Below, piece after piece: positions 24,201 to 33,922 of a stretch of DNA of 64,000 nt (within the stretch, counting starts at the first letter, position 1; each line of letters starts with the position of its first letter). Below the pieces are notes generated by a model, which was given only the letters and a program-made list of their open reading frames with translations, did not search any database and was not told where the DNA came from. The position numbers and the translations under genes are program-made. This DNA is from Aurelia coerulea. Taxonomy: Eukaryota; Cnidaria; Scyphozoa; Semaeostomeae; Ulmaridae. The DNA lies in NCBI GenBank assembly GCA_039566865.1, contig CM076943.1, forward strand, positions 19,936,501 through 20,000,500, written 5' to 3'.

Positions 24201-27200
24201 GTATATTGTAATTTTTGAATTGTAAGTGCCTTTCATGGTGGGAACTCCGATGACCTAGTGTCTATTCCCGCCATGATAGGCACAGTAGATGTACTTGTTG
24301 AGTTTCGTATATTTCAATTGATTAAATACATAAAAAAAAAATTCACGGTCAAATACCTTGTAGATTTTTAAACATTACACAGTCAGAAAATAAACATGCG
24401 ACCACTAGCAGCATGAAAACTTGCGTTTAGACGAAAGTTTGGGTGCAAAATTCAAATCTGGTTACTAAAAGTTCATTTGAAATAATTTTGGACAATTTCC
24501 AAAACGAGACTGTTGGTTTGGAGTGGTATATACCGAGTTCTATTTAAGGACCATTGTCACCCAGAGTTCTTCGTTCTGAGTTCTTCGTCGGCATGCTGCA
24601 ATTTTAGACTGCCTGAAAATCAAATTTGGCCCCTGTGAAATAATTTTGCAGACAGTCTGAAATCGCAGCAGGCTTGCAAAGGACCCTGGGTGTCAATAGC
24701 ACTCTAATAAGCCCCCATGGCGAGGGCTTATTTGATTTCAGAGATTCCAGATGGGGTTTGAAGAGAGAAGGCATATGGGAGAGGGGGCTTATTCACAAGG
24801 CAAGTCAAATGACAAGGATAGGGTCTACTGGGGTAAAATGGGTAAGTTTTCTTGGGGTAAAATGGGTAGGGTGAAAAATATGCATACATTTTGATAAAAG
24901 GTTTTTCGCAATTTTCCTCTAGCTACAACCGCTCGAGCGACTCTCCTTGGCATAGTGAATGTTGAGTTATCAGTTCAGCGTCCACTGTTTTCCCGCAATC
25001 AGCACTAATCATTTTACCCCCAGCCTACCCACTTTTCTCTAGCATAGTCTTTCATTTTTTACACCATAGTTTGCAGACTAAAACATACAACTTTGAAAGT
25101 CAAATCAAGGGCGCCTACCTTGTAGGAAGTGTGTTTATTCCCAGTACTGTAGAGTAATTGGTGTCCTGTGACACAGTACAGAGGGTGTTCCAGAACCGTT
25201 ACCGTGATCCAGCAGTACACAGCACAGAGTCATTCTTCTCAAGGTCGAGATGACGTATGAATAACTTTGTGGTTTCAAATTCCGGTGTTTATGTAATACG
25301 AGATCAACTGTTATACGAGTTGGCCATAGGGAATCAGACAGCGTGATCTTTGATTGGTCAATACTAACAGACGTTAGAATTTGAAAATCCCTGTAACTAG
25401 AAAAACTTCGTTTCTTATGCTTTTGACTCGATCTCTTTTAACCTAATTGACTCGACCTAATTGACACAGATACACAGGACTGGGTCACAGGACACCAATT
25501 ACTCTGCGAACAGTAGGTCACGCTTACAGTACAAGGTAGGCGCCCTTGGTCAAAAACACAAATTCGACACAACTTTTATCCTATCAAAGTCGACATGCGA
25601 ACTTTTTTAGCTAAACAAATTGAAAAGCTTTAGCAATCTTTGGCATTTGATACAAGTGGGCAGCATGATCGAGAGGGATGCTGTTTAACGTTTTGGCTTT
25701 GGAGGGAGGGGCTATTGAGCACCATCCTTGATCAGTCCTATTTCCAGGGCGTATCATTCTCTAAATATATCGTATCCCTTTGGCAAAAATCCTATGCTAA
25801 AAAATCCGTAAGAAATTCCTGAAAATCCAATCGTTTGCGGAAGAGTGATACATCGCATCGCTCGTCCTATCTTTGACATTTGCGGGAGAATCCTGTAAAA
25901 AGAGGGGCAAGATTTTCCAAATTGTTCAGTGAAAACCCTGTTTTGCACTAAGATTCCAATAGTTTACCAGCCGGACCGGATTAACTTTCAATGTTGTTCT
26001 TTTGTTGACAAGAGAATGTTGATTAATAGAATTGTCTATTTTTGTTGTAGCATTAAAGGGTCTGTTTCATCCATCATTCCTTGGATCATGGGCCATGAAA
26101 AGATAACAAAGGACAACCTAGAGACGGCACTGCAAGGCATGCCGGATGAAAAAGACCTTAATAGCTGAAAGGATCGTCTAAATAATTTAAAATGAAAATG
26201 AACGAGCTGGACCAAAACTTGCGCCTTATTTGCATGGCTACCATGGAGGAGATGTCATTTCAAGTGTCTCGTTTTGATACCCATTCAAGGGAATGGCTCT
26301 CGAATTAAAGTTTTAGACCTTTCTGGAGAAATCCAAAGAAGTAACTTCTACATTATGGTACAGGGAAATCAAAACAATGGTCTAAAAAATCAAGAAGCAG
26401 ACTGAGAGGTTGACTTCACACACAAGCAAGTTCCGGATGCATCATAGTAAGCTCTTTTGCATGGGCTAGGGCTGGATAGAGCAATGGTTAGTTTGTAGGG
26501 CTTAGGTTAGTTAGCAGATACACGTTAATCTTCAATGGCTGGAAGGACGTAGGCACACCCTGAACATATTTCACTGAATTCAAACGGGATTCACACTTAA
26601 AAACTGATACCCAAGCTGCCCCCTCTCCCCTAGTTGCGTTCCCATTAAAACTTTCAATAAAAGTAGCAAGTTTGTTATTGCAGTTTGCAATGAACTTTGA
26701 GTCTCTCATGCTCTCACAGGGAGGATTATTGCCATTATTGCTCCCTAGATCCCGTATAAAAGTTGCATGCTCCTTTGCTTCCCTCGACCCTTTGATTTTC
26801 CTCAAAGATTCATTTTCTTCCTGGTTAACGTATTTTCTAATCTTACTCTTTTGTTCTCGGTCCTACTTATGTGGCCTTCGCTCTTTCTCCAGAAAATTTC
26901 TATGTACGAGAGCCCCGACCTTTCATGTCATGTTTGTTTCTGCCCCCCCCCCCCCCATCGCAAATGCATGACTTCAAAATGCTTCCAGTGTTTCTTAATG
27001 CCTAACTAGGTTGCTACTGCAGCTGTCTTTCCAAACTAATGCCATGAAGGACAAAGAGGAGAAACGTATTTTATCCACTCGTTTCCATTGTGTCATGCTC
27101 CCTTGGCTGAGCAGCTGCTTTGCTTTCATTTTGCGGTTATGATGAATCTTTGTCAGATCCAATGAATCTTTTTCAAGGCTCAGTCAATACTTCAGTGTTG

Positions 27201-27589
27201 CTACAACAATGAAAGTAATTCCTCAATGGCAGCTTTACACCGTGAAATCCGATGTGAGCACGGATGTGAGTTGACTTCCATGTAGTCTACTCGTCCGTTA
27301 CAACTTGATCTATTCCACAAATGAACTACCTCAAATCTTAATCCTCCGTTCTCTAATTCATCTTCGAATTTAGATCTGAATTCATATCAAGAAGGGCCAA
27401 GAAAGTACCAAGAAATTTCCTGCCACTGAGCAATGTAAACAATACAAATCAATTATTTCTGCAGACCAACCTTTACTACCATATGGACCCATAGTAAAGC
27501 CATACTAAAGCAAGGATTCTGCTAAAATATCTTGTTACCTGCAGAAAGAGAAGGAGAGCAAATTTTGCCAATTGTGCTATCGATACCAT
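11939..27589 (-). CDS. Gene B: EDAR-like TNF-receptor with death domain and three cytoplasmic 39-residue repeats
   Basis: Exons 27539-27589, 22669-23000, 19200-19807, 16237-16470, 13362-13787 and 11939-12276 join with matching phases (0,2,1,1,1) into 663 codons including the stop. Order: signal peptide (MVSIAQLAKFALLLFLQ onward); cysteine-rich domains (about 30-190); Thr/Pro-rich stalk (to about 330); membrane helix (about 338-360); basic KCKNKHNKH stop-transfer; three 39-residue repeats (418-534); a Cys cluster (CxxCxxxCxxxxC); death domain (about 551-640) with SWKELAQ, TTIDNWK and SPTESLI. The death-domain pattern is closest to EDAR/IRAK-type domains. By family it is a type I surface receptor for a TNF-like ligand, signalling through adaptors. 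The order and phases match gene C. The repeats are absent from A and C. The assembly is inferred, without transcripts. Confidence 0.85.
12420..12485. repeat. Short foldback (22-bp arms)
   Basis: GTTTCGAGCATAGCCCGTTA and its near-exact reverse complement lie about 20 bp apart in a gene B intron. It is a strong hairpin, probably the remains of a small MITE. Confidence 0.6.
12819..13112. mobile_element. One-ended mariner-like repeat, 'GGGTGTCCCA' family
   Basis: The right end 'ttttttttgacacaccctata' matches the inverted terminus of the family (TATAGGGTGTCCCAAAAA). The interior 'ccacttgtcagattg' and 'ctaagttgcagcctgaccta' is shared with 20280-20450 and, inverted, with 19850-20040. The open frame at 12819-13151 is the repeat, not a gene. 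Confidence 0.6.
13362..13787 (-). CDS. Gene B exon 5: three tandem 39-residue cytoplasmic repeats
   Basis: The acceptor is ttttgtttttgtttacag and the donor TGTG|GTAAGT; phase is 1 on both sides, so the exon could be gained or skipped without shifting the frame. Three units follow at a 39-residue period with consensus SQxxIKxAKxxGFTGERIxR followed by GISxxEDxQRHE. Unit 1 is the most diverged (SSFFGERLHRG), units 2 and 3 the closest. It ends with a cysteine cluster, CRKCKHDC then ICDLTKDGFC. I recognise no known domain. Reading upstream without splicing gives an ATG at 13860 and a hydrophobic stretch that resembles a signal peptide, made partly by the polypyrimidine tract. A separate secreted repeat peptide is therefore an alternative, but the phase fit and position favour a receptor exon. 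Confidence 0.75.
14136..14850. mobile_element. Inverted-repeat element, 'GGGTGTCCCA' mariner-like family
   Basis: It starts tacagggtttcccagaaaaa. The arm 'ttcacggagttacaagcttt' (about 14280) is repeated inverted at about 14730 ('cgaaagttcgtaactccgtg'), as is 'gaaaccaaacgctcct' / 'ggggcgtctggtttc'. The same arm recurs at 36975-37185. It lies in gene B intron 4 (16236-13788). No coding. Confidence 0.55.
15500..15913 (-). repeat. Inverted-repeat arm 'GGCGGTGGTAATCGGAC', right copy
   Basis: Reverse complement of 10038-10320, ending caccgccgacaccc followed by TA. It carries an extra foldback at about 15712-15858 ('ccctgggtaaaaaaaag' and 'ccagggtagtacccagggta'), which accounts for the Lys-rich open frame there. 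Right and left arms bracket gene B's last two exons. Confidence 0.6.
15914..16141. mobile_element. Short mariner-like MITE, 'GGGTGTCCCA' family
   Basis: The left end tacaaggtatcccaagaaaa and the right end 'ctcggacatcctgta' are inverted relatives of the family terminus. It is about 228 bp and abuts the arm ending at 15913. Confidence 0.5.
16237..16470 (-). CDS. Gene B exon 4: transmembrane helix and juxtamembrane region
   Basis: The acceptor is gctatcatattccag and the donor AAAAG|GTAATA, phase 1 to 1. It encodes a 23-residue hydrophobic helix (LGAASSVAAVVFILILVILI), then the basic stop-transfer KCKNKHNKHRP, giving a type I orientation. The cytoplasmic part contains VEVTGEQETGYIEG. The matching gene C exon is 40736-40975. 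Confidence 0.9.
16969..17491. mobile_element. Mariner-like MITE 'TACCGGGTGAGT', well preserved palindrome
   Basis: The left TACCGGGTGAGTCAAAAAAA and right ends are perfect inverted repeats, and the arms remain complementary for most of the 520 bp (GTTTACACGTTTGG; 'ggaattcc' blocks). TA lies at both borders. It lies in gene B intron 3. Confidence 0.8.
17560..17730. mobile_element. Short G-tract MITE with 'CAGGGCCGTAGGAAG' ends
   Basis: The left CAGGGCCGTAGGAAG and right (revcomp CAGGCCCGTAGGAAG) ends are about 170 bp apart. Inside them are a G12 tract and 'ggattgagccccc'. The CAGGG start suggests a hAT derivative; no clean 8-bp duplication was seen. Confidence 0.6.
17831..18358. mobile_element. 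MITE 'CATAGG(G/T)' family copy
   Basis: The left CATAGGTTCCAAATCTTG and right 'aaagatttggaacctatg' ends are inverted. The interior shares 'atttgatgacgtca' and 'caatatggtatcaagcaaaa' with the other family copies. It lies in gene B intron 3. Confidence 0.75.
18609..18892. mobile_element. Large foldback (MITE) with arms of about 140 bp
   Basis: The left arm starts 'tcacaggtagcagcgtatgg' and the right arm ends with its reverse complement. Complementarity runs through 'atatcgtctttccctatttt' to a small loop at about 18740. Nearly the whole 285 bp is one palindrome. The borders have no obvious target duplication. Confidence 0.75.
19021..19172. repeat. Short 'GTTTAAACCAGG' inverted-repeat region
   Basis: 'cagttaaaccagcttcgtttaaacc' at the left and 'ggttttgtttaaactggtgtaac' at the right are inverted, about 150 bp apart. 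Similar words recur at 54770-54850 and 46740-47030. It lies just downstream of gene B exon 3, in the intron. Confidence 0.45.
19200..19807 (-). CDS. Gene B exon 3: third cysteine-rich block and Thr-rich stalk
   Basis: The acceptor is ttttgtaccacag and the donor TTCAA|GTACGT, entering in phase 2 and leaving in phase 1. It begins YYDGAQHGGEVGCFKCGPCC and continues with GLGTMCSC and two more cysteines, as in gene C. The remainder (about 140 residues) is rich in Thr, Pro, Ser and Asn (TTITTTTTKMPTTASTTP), a probable O-glycosylated stalk that holds the ligand-binding head away from the membrane. Confidence 0.9.
19840..20450. mobile_element. Inverted pair of 'GGGTGTCCCA' mariner-like repeats beside gene B exon 3
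   Basis: The left arm (19843-20050) and right arm (20240-20450) are reverse complements: 'ttatggcagaggagaggcaa' against 'ttgcctttcctctgccataa', and 'gctgtggaggagctg' against 'cagctcctccacagc'. The right end is 'ttttgggacaccctgta'. The left end lies only about 35 bp from the exon 3 acceptor. Confidence 0.65.
20576..21082. mobile_element. MITE 'CATAGGGCTCAAATC' family, most complete copy
   Basis: The left CATAGGGCTCAAATCTTTAA and right 'tttgagccctatg' ends are inverted. The arms carry AAAGGTCGGTGTAAAATTCTA and its reverse complement, and the total is 507 bp. It is the reference for the broken copies at 1889, 8770, 17831, 40570 and 47032. Confidence 0.8.
21092..21655. mobile_element. Mariner-like MITE 'GGGTGAGTCA' copy
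   Basis: The left 'tatggggtgagtcagaaaaa' and right 'tttctgactcacccggta' ends are inverted and the interior is about 560 bp. It shares the 'aaaattttacatcttagtta' block with 16969-17491 ('caaaattttctcatctaagttaacc'). Confidence 0.65.
21990..22262 (+). pseudogene. LINE reverse-transcriptase C-terminal end
   Basis: The plus strand reads DGVEDTEHILLHCHSYGAYR, then NLLDSVNATLQPYGLSN and MILYGDKRL, ending at TAA (22259). This is the usual C-terminal block of non-LTR reverse transcriptases (a TxEHxLLHC motif, then a NLLxS segment and LLYG). It is followed by a tail shared with 7640-7800. Only the end of the element survives. It lies in gene B intron 2. Confidence 0.7.
22669..23000 (-). CDS. Gene B exon 2: cysteine-rich domains 1-2
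   Basis: The acceptor is gtttttactttgcag and the donor CCTGG|GTATGT, entering in phase 0 and leaving in phase 2 (332 bp). It encodes FCGPTYFSKVEGECVPCQQK, then QNCGLYKGEPACKDCLANHY, ICKPCKQCGD and CMDCPPG. The order and spacing are those of EDAR/TROY-type TNF receptors, including the NCG and ACxxCxxxHYSK segments. One N-glycosylation site (NRT) is visible. Confidence 0.9.
23158..23723. mobile_element. TTAA-flanked MITE with 'CCCTATCTGACCTGG' ends (piggyBac-like)
   Basis: TTAA lies at both borders. The left CCCTATCTGACCTGGAGGGG and the right (revcomp CCCTATCTGACCTGGGTGAT) are inverted. A G/C tract ('ggggcggatttcgcccccc') lies inside each end. A relative is at 55998-56592. It lies in gene B intron 1. 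A short direct repeat ('gattc(g)gattcaacacc' region) flanks it. Confidence 0.75.
24215..24335 (+). repeat. Retroelement 3'-end-like repeat
   Basis: 'aagtgcctttcatggtggga', 'tgtctattcccgccatgata' and 'ttgttgagttt' are shared with 52050-52140. A run of A follows at 24330-24340. This suggests the 3' end of a LINE or SINE. Confidence 0.45.
24341..25105. other. Unassigned intron sequence of gene B
   Basis: Only short local repeats were seen ('ggggtaaaatgggta' twice at about 24831 and 24855). No exon. Confidence 0.35.
25106..25548. mobile_element. MITE 'CAAGGGCGCC' family, copy 2
   Basis: The left CAAGGGCGCCTACCTTGTAG and right (revcomp ACCAAGGGCGCCTACCTTG) ends are inverted. The flanks GTCAAAT and GTCAAAA match in 6 of 7 positions. 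It is 443 bp, longer than copies 1 and 3 because of an internal stretch near 25400-25480. Confidence 0.8.
25549..27538. other. Gene B intron 1, no other feature supported
   Basis: Several open frames (for example 26488-26805 minus, 26672-26971 plus) overlap each other on both strands and resemble nothing I know. A C14 tract lies at about 26943-26956. Confidence 0.35.
27539..27589 (-). CDS. Gene B exon 1: signal peptide
   Basis: A 51-bp exon reading MVSIAQLAKFALLLFLQ and then a donor CAG|GTAACA in phase 0, which is exactly the phase exon 2 needs. Joined to LPTYEASA it makes a standard signal peptide with likely cleavage near ASA. The ATG has A at -3 and G at +4. The equivalent exon of gene C (35840-35887) has the same length class, phase and CAG|GTAA border. 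Confidence 0.75.
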
Positions 27590-29990
27590 TGTGAACAGTT
27601 GCTAGTCTTCTCGAATAGCTCCTCTACTTTCCTGAATAAAAGTTGAAGCCATACTGACTCGAACCTCGCTCGATCGATGTCCTGAAGTGAAAGTGAAACT
27701 GCACTAGACAATAGGGAATCTGACCTGAAGCTGCTGAAAGTCGTAAACGAAAGCGGAGCAAGGTGGGGCAACTTATGCTAAACAGAATTCTCACATCCCT
27801 CTTGGAATCGTTTACTTTTTGTTACAAACTTGGTACATTATGCTACAAAGGCCACAACACTACCCCAGGGGGACACTCAGCACATGCACATGCAAGGGAG
27901 GCAAGTCCGATATTTTTGGGCTCGAATATTGCCGAAAGTATTATTTTTGGGTCTAACTGAATAAACTGAAATTATGGCCATGACAAATATAGTCAAAATG
28001 ATATTTTTGGGTTCTGTAGCGGCAATCCTGACCTCAGTTTGCATTGTTTCAGGATATTTTACGTTCGTTCACAGATGTCAAAGTATAGAATGAGCTGATA
28101 TTTTTGGATGAAGCTAAACTGATATTTTTGAGTTGCCTGAAAATTTCTTCGATTGATCTTTGAAAATACATGCAACACGCAGCATTTTTGCTATATTTAT
28201 ACCTGCCTTGATAAAAGTTTCTAAATCAAGGTTCGGAGATAAAGTAGTGGAAAGATGGGATAAGAGAAACAGGACATTGGAAAATTTTCTTCTCAGATTA
28301 GTAGTCCGCTGTGGATGTTGGGATCACTTGCATTTCTATTTCGACCGCCTGTTCTCTCGAACATTTTCATGTCTCCTCTCCTGGCAAGGGTTTCTTATAA
28401 AATACTGTTACTCGAATGAGGTTTTATCTCCAGCGTTAAGGTAGAAACACCTATTATACGAGTGCCTACCATAGGGACTGCAAAAAGGAAAGGGGGATAG
28501 CAGAGAGAGGGAAGATCAGGTGAGCTTATTGAGCGTTTGAATGCCTGTAAGTTGTAAATTTCATGGGGGGGGGGAGGACAGAGCAAGGTCAGTTGTTCCA
28601 AATGATAGAAGTTGTAGGAATGAAGGTGTCAGAATGTGATATAGTGCGAGAATTAGGGAGTGAAACAGAGCGTCTATGATTGACAGTAGAGGACCTAGTT
28701 GGGCGATTTACTCTCAGAGGTTGAGGCTTTATTTGCTTCTGGTCAGTGACCTACGCGATGTTAATCCTGACTGCAATCCTAATCGTTCGATTGTTATGCC
28801 ATCTTTGGGTAAGTTAATTGCCTCTGCGCCGTACCCTCATTCTGGGGGGGGGGGGCACTATACAGATTTTGGGTACGGGGACATGCCATGGGGAAAGGTA
28901 TCGATTTTCGCGAATTTGGTTTAAGGAACGGTGTCATTATAATTTTTGGGAAAATTGTTATAAGGTCAGGTATATATTTTCGGAAAATTTGCATAAGGTC
29001 GGATATACATTTTCGAAAAATTGATATAAGGAACGGGTATATTTTTGAAGCTTCAATGGCACGTCCCCGACCAAAACCTGGTCAAGTATCCCCCCTGGGA
29101 CCCTCATCTTCCCAATGTCAATTTATCAATGTCAGCCCCAGGACGCGGAATCCCAGCTTCATTGTAAAATATCGTGTAACGTCAGCTTCCATTTCACCAC
29201 ATTGGGACGGGACACACAGTTGCACTCAGAGGCGGCGTGTGTGAACTTAACACAGCAAATGTAAGGGTAATTTGGTCTCAACACTTTTTGCTATGAGCCT
29301 ACAGAGACGCAAGAGCTTGAGGCTTAACTTCAAAATGCTTCAAAAGAACAAGAACCTCTCTCTGGCCCTAATTTCTTCCTCTCCATGAGTGTCTTGATAC
29401 TAATAGCTCGTTCCGGCTCCAAGAGTGACGTTATGTCTGTCACAAAATTTCCACTAGAAATTATGAGGTAAAGCATAGTTCTCCAACATTTTCCAAGAGG
29501 AGAATGGAAATTTCTCTTACATTTCCCCGAGCATTTCCCAGAGAAAGTTGTCTGTTTCCTCTAAATTTCCATACAGAAATTATTGGCGAAATGTTGGTAT
29601 TTTGTGCTGTGAAATCTTTACCTCCCTCAAGCAAGCTCATTTTCCTACTTCATTACACTTACTGTTTGCAAGAAAACCCTTATAAGAAACTCGGGTCGCC
29701 AACAATTTAAGAAATACCAGCAGAGTAAAAATATAATCTATGAAACTATTTATTCAGTGTATTTTACTTCAGTTACACTTGTTTGCTGATTACTTAGAGG
29801 GTACTTGAGGAATGTCTTAACCCTATCAGGCCTAGGGTATTTGATGCTCTAGGAAGACTAGGGGGGGGGGCTGATTCAGCCCCCTGTTTTATTTCCGTTC
29901 TGAACGATGTAGAGCCTGGACTTGCTCCAAGTCTGCTCCTCTGATCCATCCCGAGAGAAAGAGAAATAAATAGAGAAAAAAAAGAAAAAA
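27590..29990. other. Intergenic region between genes B and C, left part
   Basis: This should hold the gene B promoter, but no motif is clear. 27850-28140 and 28840-29060 contain degenerate tandem blocks: 'gatatttttgggtct' and 'taaggaacggtgtcattata' / 'ataaggtcaggtatatattt'. The second type, with a G10 tract, resembles 40205-40515. 29817-29890 carries one end of a TTAACCCTATC element. Confidence 0.4.
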
Positions 29991-29995
29991 TTTAA

Positions 29996-32900
29996 GGTGG
30001 TATTATGGCATTAGATCATAAAATTTTTCAATTTTTGAAAAATTCAAATTTGATCAATCAACTACCGTAGATTTCGAAAATTTGGTCCAATTTTCGATTG
30101 CAACGACACTAAATAGTGTGCATGCTAATTTATGTTAGGTATCTGGTCCCAGTTAGCCTTAACAACCACTTAGCAACGCTAAACAAAGCAAAACTTGGGA
30201 TGAAATGTACCCCATATGTATCTCCCCATATGTCCCCAAAATCGATATCATTTGGTGCCTTCATACTGTGGGCTCATTATTCAAATGCCTCATTTGCATG
30301 TGTCGACAGGGGACCAAGGAAGCCTTCTTGAACCAAGCTTCCTTCGCTTCGCTTCCTAAAGATAGAAATCTATTTCGCTTCTATTTTGATCATAGACTGG
30401 CTACACAATCTCTGTATGCTCCTTAGAACTGATTTGTCGCTAATACAGAGACTTGTTGCCAAACAGTGTCTGAAATCGGAATAACTTGATAGCCTCGTTT
30501 TCATAAGCGCTACATGCGTAAAACGCGGACCACGGAATTAGTATTTTGGTTGTTGTTGCTGCTGTGATCAGTAATCATCAAAATATGACTCAAGAAAACA
30601 ACACATTGATACCAAGTTTCATTCATGTGAATTTGAAAGAATTTTAGACAGTTTATGACTCTGACAAAATTGAGCATGGACAGTGAACATAAATTTGAAA
30701 TTTCAGAGGAGTTTCAGTTTCATATAGTCTATATATAAATTCACCACGGAGAGAATTATTTAAAGGAGCTCTCTCAATAGGTAAACTAATCGAAGAGAGA
30801 GCCCCCCCCCCCCCCCTATCAAAGTGACCAAAGATAAAGTGACCAAAGTTCAGAGTGACCAAAGATAAAGGAAGGAACCAAAGACTTTACAAGTTTTAGA
30901 CATTTCATCATCATTATACATTATCATTAGCAATCAGTTAAGTGGTATCTGAAGGACTGAAGTACAAGGAATTTTCAAGGGAACTGTTCTTTATATTTGC
31001 TCCAAGTGATTTGCTGCATCAGATAGACAAACTCTCTCCAAGAAAAGTGCCACCTAAATGCATGCTGATGCGAGGTCTGATAATAATGAAGCAGATATCT
31101 TGCTTTAAACAAACCCCTATGAATTAAGAACATCAACATCAATGTGATAAAGTAACAAGTACTTGTTAAATCACAAGCAAAAAATTATATCACCCTTTCC
31201 TTTTCGTATGTGATCCAAACACGGGGTGGGGGGGGGGGGGTTGGATCACATATGGAACTTATAAAGATTCTAAACTTCTAAAATATCTAAGATTGTTTTA
31301 TTTGGCAGATCAAATGCATTCAAACCAAAACAACTGTTAAGGTGATAAAGTACAACAGCTCAACATTGCCAAGTAACATGCTTGCAGTTAGATAATATTA
31401 GAAATTCAAGGCCCCCGACGAGATCAGAAAAGTGGGGGGGGGGGCAGGCCAAACTTGATACAAAGAATTACCACAACACAATAACATGATGATGACTTGA
31501 TGATGAGCTGCCTTTCAAAACGGCATGATTTGCAAACATGTGGGGGGGCGTGGCCCCCCGGCCCCCCCCCGGTCCCCAAGTCATCGGAGGCCCTGAAATT
31601 GAAATACACGAGCCAAATGTAAACGAAAAAATCACTAACCTGAACTTAGAGTAGGCCTACACTACACTGCAGTGTACTGACAGACTGACACTCACTGCTG
31701 TCTTGAAAATGCCTCTCAAGTATCACAAAAGCATTACATTTTGCCATTTCCTGTTAGAGCACAAACAAATATCTCTTCCCAGTGCCCACTTCATCATGCC
31801 AAATGGCTAGCTAAATTCCTTCAGCTTCATTTGCTTCTGCTCTTCAGGTCGATCAAGCTGCGACGACAGCGCCGGACGCCATTGCTTCTTCTTGAAAAAC
31901 TCAGACCAAACAGGCCTCTACTTCAAAGGGAGGTTTTCCAGTAAAAATAAGTAAAGAGACGAAAAGTTGATTGGCTACAAAAAAATTTTCTATTGTTTTA
32001 GCCGAAATGCTCCAATCAGATTTACAATTCGGTTTTTCGTTCTGAAAATTCCGATTTGAGACACTCTCTGGCAACCATTTCTATGCTGGCAACTAGTCCC
32101 TCATTGAGCTGGCCATCAGCAACAACAACAACAGCGAAATCGAGGGACTAGTGTAGCTAGTCTAATCATTTGGTGCCTTCATACTGTGGGCTGCCATTAT
32201 TCAACTGCCTCATTTGCATGTGATCGACAGGGGACCAAGGAAGCCTTCTTGAACCAAGCTTCCTTCGCTTCCTAAAGATAGAAATCTATTTCGCTTCTAT
32301 TTTGATCATACATCTTGAAGTGAAGGAGTTGTCAATTTTTGTTAAATACGGAATAATTTATTGCGAAAGAGACAGATTGCAGAGAACAAGTTTCTTGGGA
32401 AGCAACCTGCAGAGAAAAAAGACAAAGAGCACTGAAAGAGCAATGGTATTATGGTAAAGAAAGGAGTGATCCGAGTGTGTGGGCCAAGAAAGGCATAGGC
32501 CTAAATTCGTGTCCAACAAACAGGTGCAGTGCTAGCCTAATTTGCACAACACTCTACAAGCAGGAGGCAAGAGAAAAGCTGTTGGTCAGGTAACACCTTT
32601 ATCAAGGAGCACAAAGAAAGTGAAATTTGGAATTATGATGAAATGCTGCAAGAAAATATACTTGTCTGGTATCTTTGCAACATTTTAGAAATTTGTTGGA
32701 ACCAATGATTGGAAGACGTGCAAATTGCAGTAATACCACAGTTCCCACTGCAGTTACAACTACAAGCCACAATCAATGAGAAGAAAAAAAGTGTATTATT
32801 TGGATTGCGACTTTCTCTTGTTCGCAGTGCCAGTGAAGAAAGCATGAATGTTATGCAACTCCAGATTTGATAATTTGTGAATCCCCAAAACAGTAATTGT

Positions 32901-33922
32901 ATAAATGTTCAGACAGTTATATTGTTTAAATTGGAAAGGGCCAGATTATACCACAACCAATGACATCAAAAAGCTTCCCAGCAGTGAATGAGAAACGGTC
33001 TGAGTGCTATTGAAGAGGTTGTGCTGGGACACATGATGTTAAGGGCAGCTGAAGAAGTGAGAAAGACTCTATTGACAACAAAAGATGCTGTAATTGAGAC
33101 TAATCAAGTGGCCATTGAAAGTACATGACAGTGAAGGCAATATGCATCCCCAAATGGTATCATTGTTGCTGCTTCAAGTGAAAGAAAAGTCCATGATGAT
33201 CCGTTTTTGTCAAAAACTTGAAGGATTGCCTGTGAATAAAACATTGCCAATAGAAAATAAAACAAATTATATAGTAAAAACTGAATGAAATAACAAGAGC
33301 TAGAGCAAAGGAACTTGCAGAGGGAGAATCATATCATTCTGGGTACTTTTAGCTGTCTTTTCCTCAATAATGTTTAAGTTGAAATAGTACTTGAACTTTA
33401 AATGCGATTTTCTCAAGTTTCGTATTTTGGTGTTTTCAGTGAAGGAGTTACAAAATATCTCCTGAATTCCTGGGAATAAAGATCTGAAATTTTTACAAGT
33501 TGTGCTGCATACATAGGTCTAATGCAAAGACCTCTTATTTTCTCAAAAATTTTCTTCAAAAATTAATTATGCATTGAACACTATCTACCGAGCATGAATA
33601 TTTTCCGCCATTTTTGAAAATTTGCCAATAAAACAGCAATTGGTAAAAATATTCCAAATAAAATAGGTGTATGCACTAGATCTATGTATTAAGGACCTCC
33701 AATAAAGATTTGAAGCCAGTACCTGTAATATCATAGGAGAAATCTTGTAATTCCTTTGAACTGTTTTCCCGCAGTTATGCTAATTTATGCAAAACCAGTC
33801 ATGTGGAACCATGCTTAAATTTGAAGTTTTGGTCATGAATTATTGATTTTTAGCCAAAGGAACCACATTGGGCCATCCAGAGGCCTTTTATAGCCAAATC
33901 ATTCTAATGCCATAGTACCACC
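29996..33922. mobile_element. 3.9-kb TTAA-flanked DNA transposon with decayed interior
   Basis: TTAA borders both ends. The left GGTGGTATTATGGCATTAGA and the right (revcomp GGTGGTACTATGGCATTAGA) differ at one base in 20. The interior holds a direct repeat (30248-30405 and 32168-32311, sharing 'tttggtgccttcatactgtg'), G-tract elements, and a purine-rich stretch at 32310-33300 with short open pieces such as LEVKELSIFVKYGIIYCERD broken by stops. That stretch may be a dead transposase, but I cannot identify the family; a TTAA target fits piggyBac or Kolobok. Confidence 0.65.
31408..31598. mobile_element. Short G-tract MITE inside the 3.9-kb element
   Basis: The left end 'aaggcccccgacgagatcag' and the right end 'aagtcatcggaggccctg' are inverted relatives (TIR CAGGGCCTCCGATGACTTGG type). 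Poly-G/poly-C tracts lie inside. It is similar in kind to 17560-17730. Confidence 0.5.

Noticed and set aside
31741..31944. Basic 67-residue plus-strand frame
   Set aside because: Short, without motif, within the decayed 3.9-kb element.
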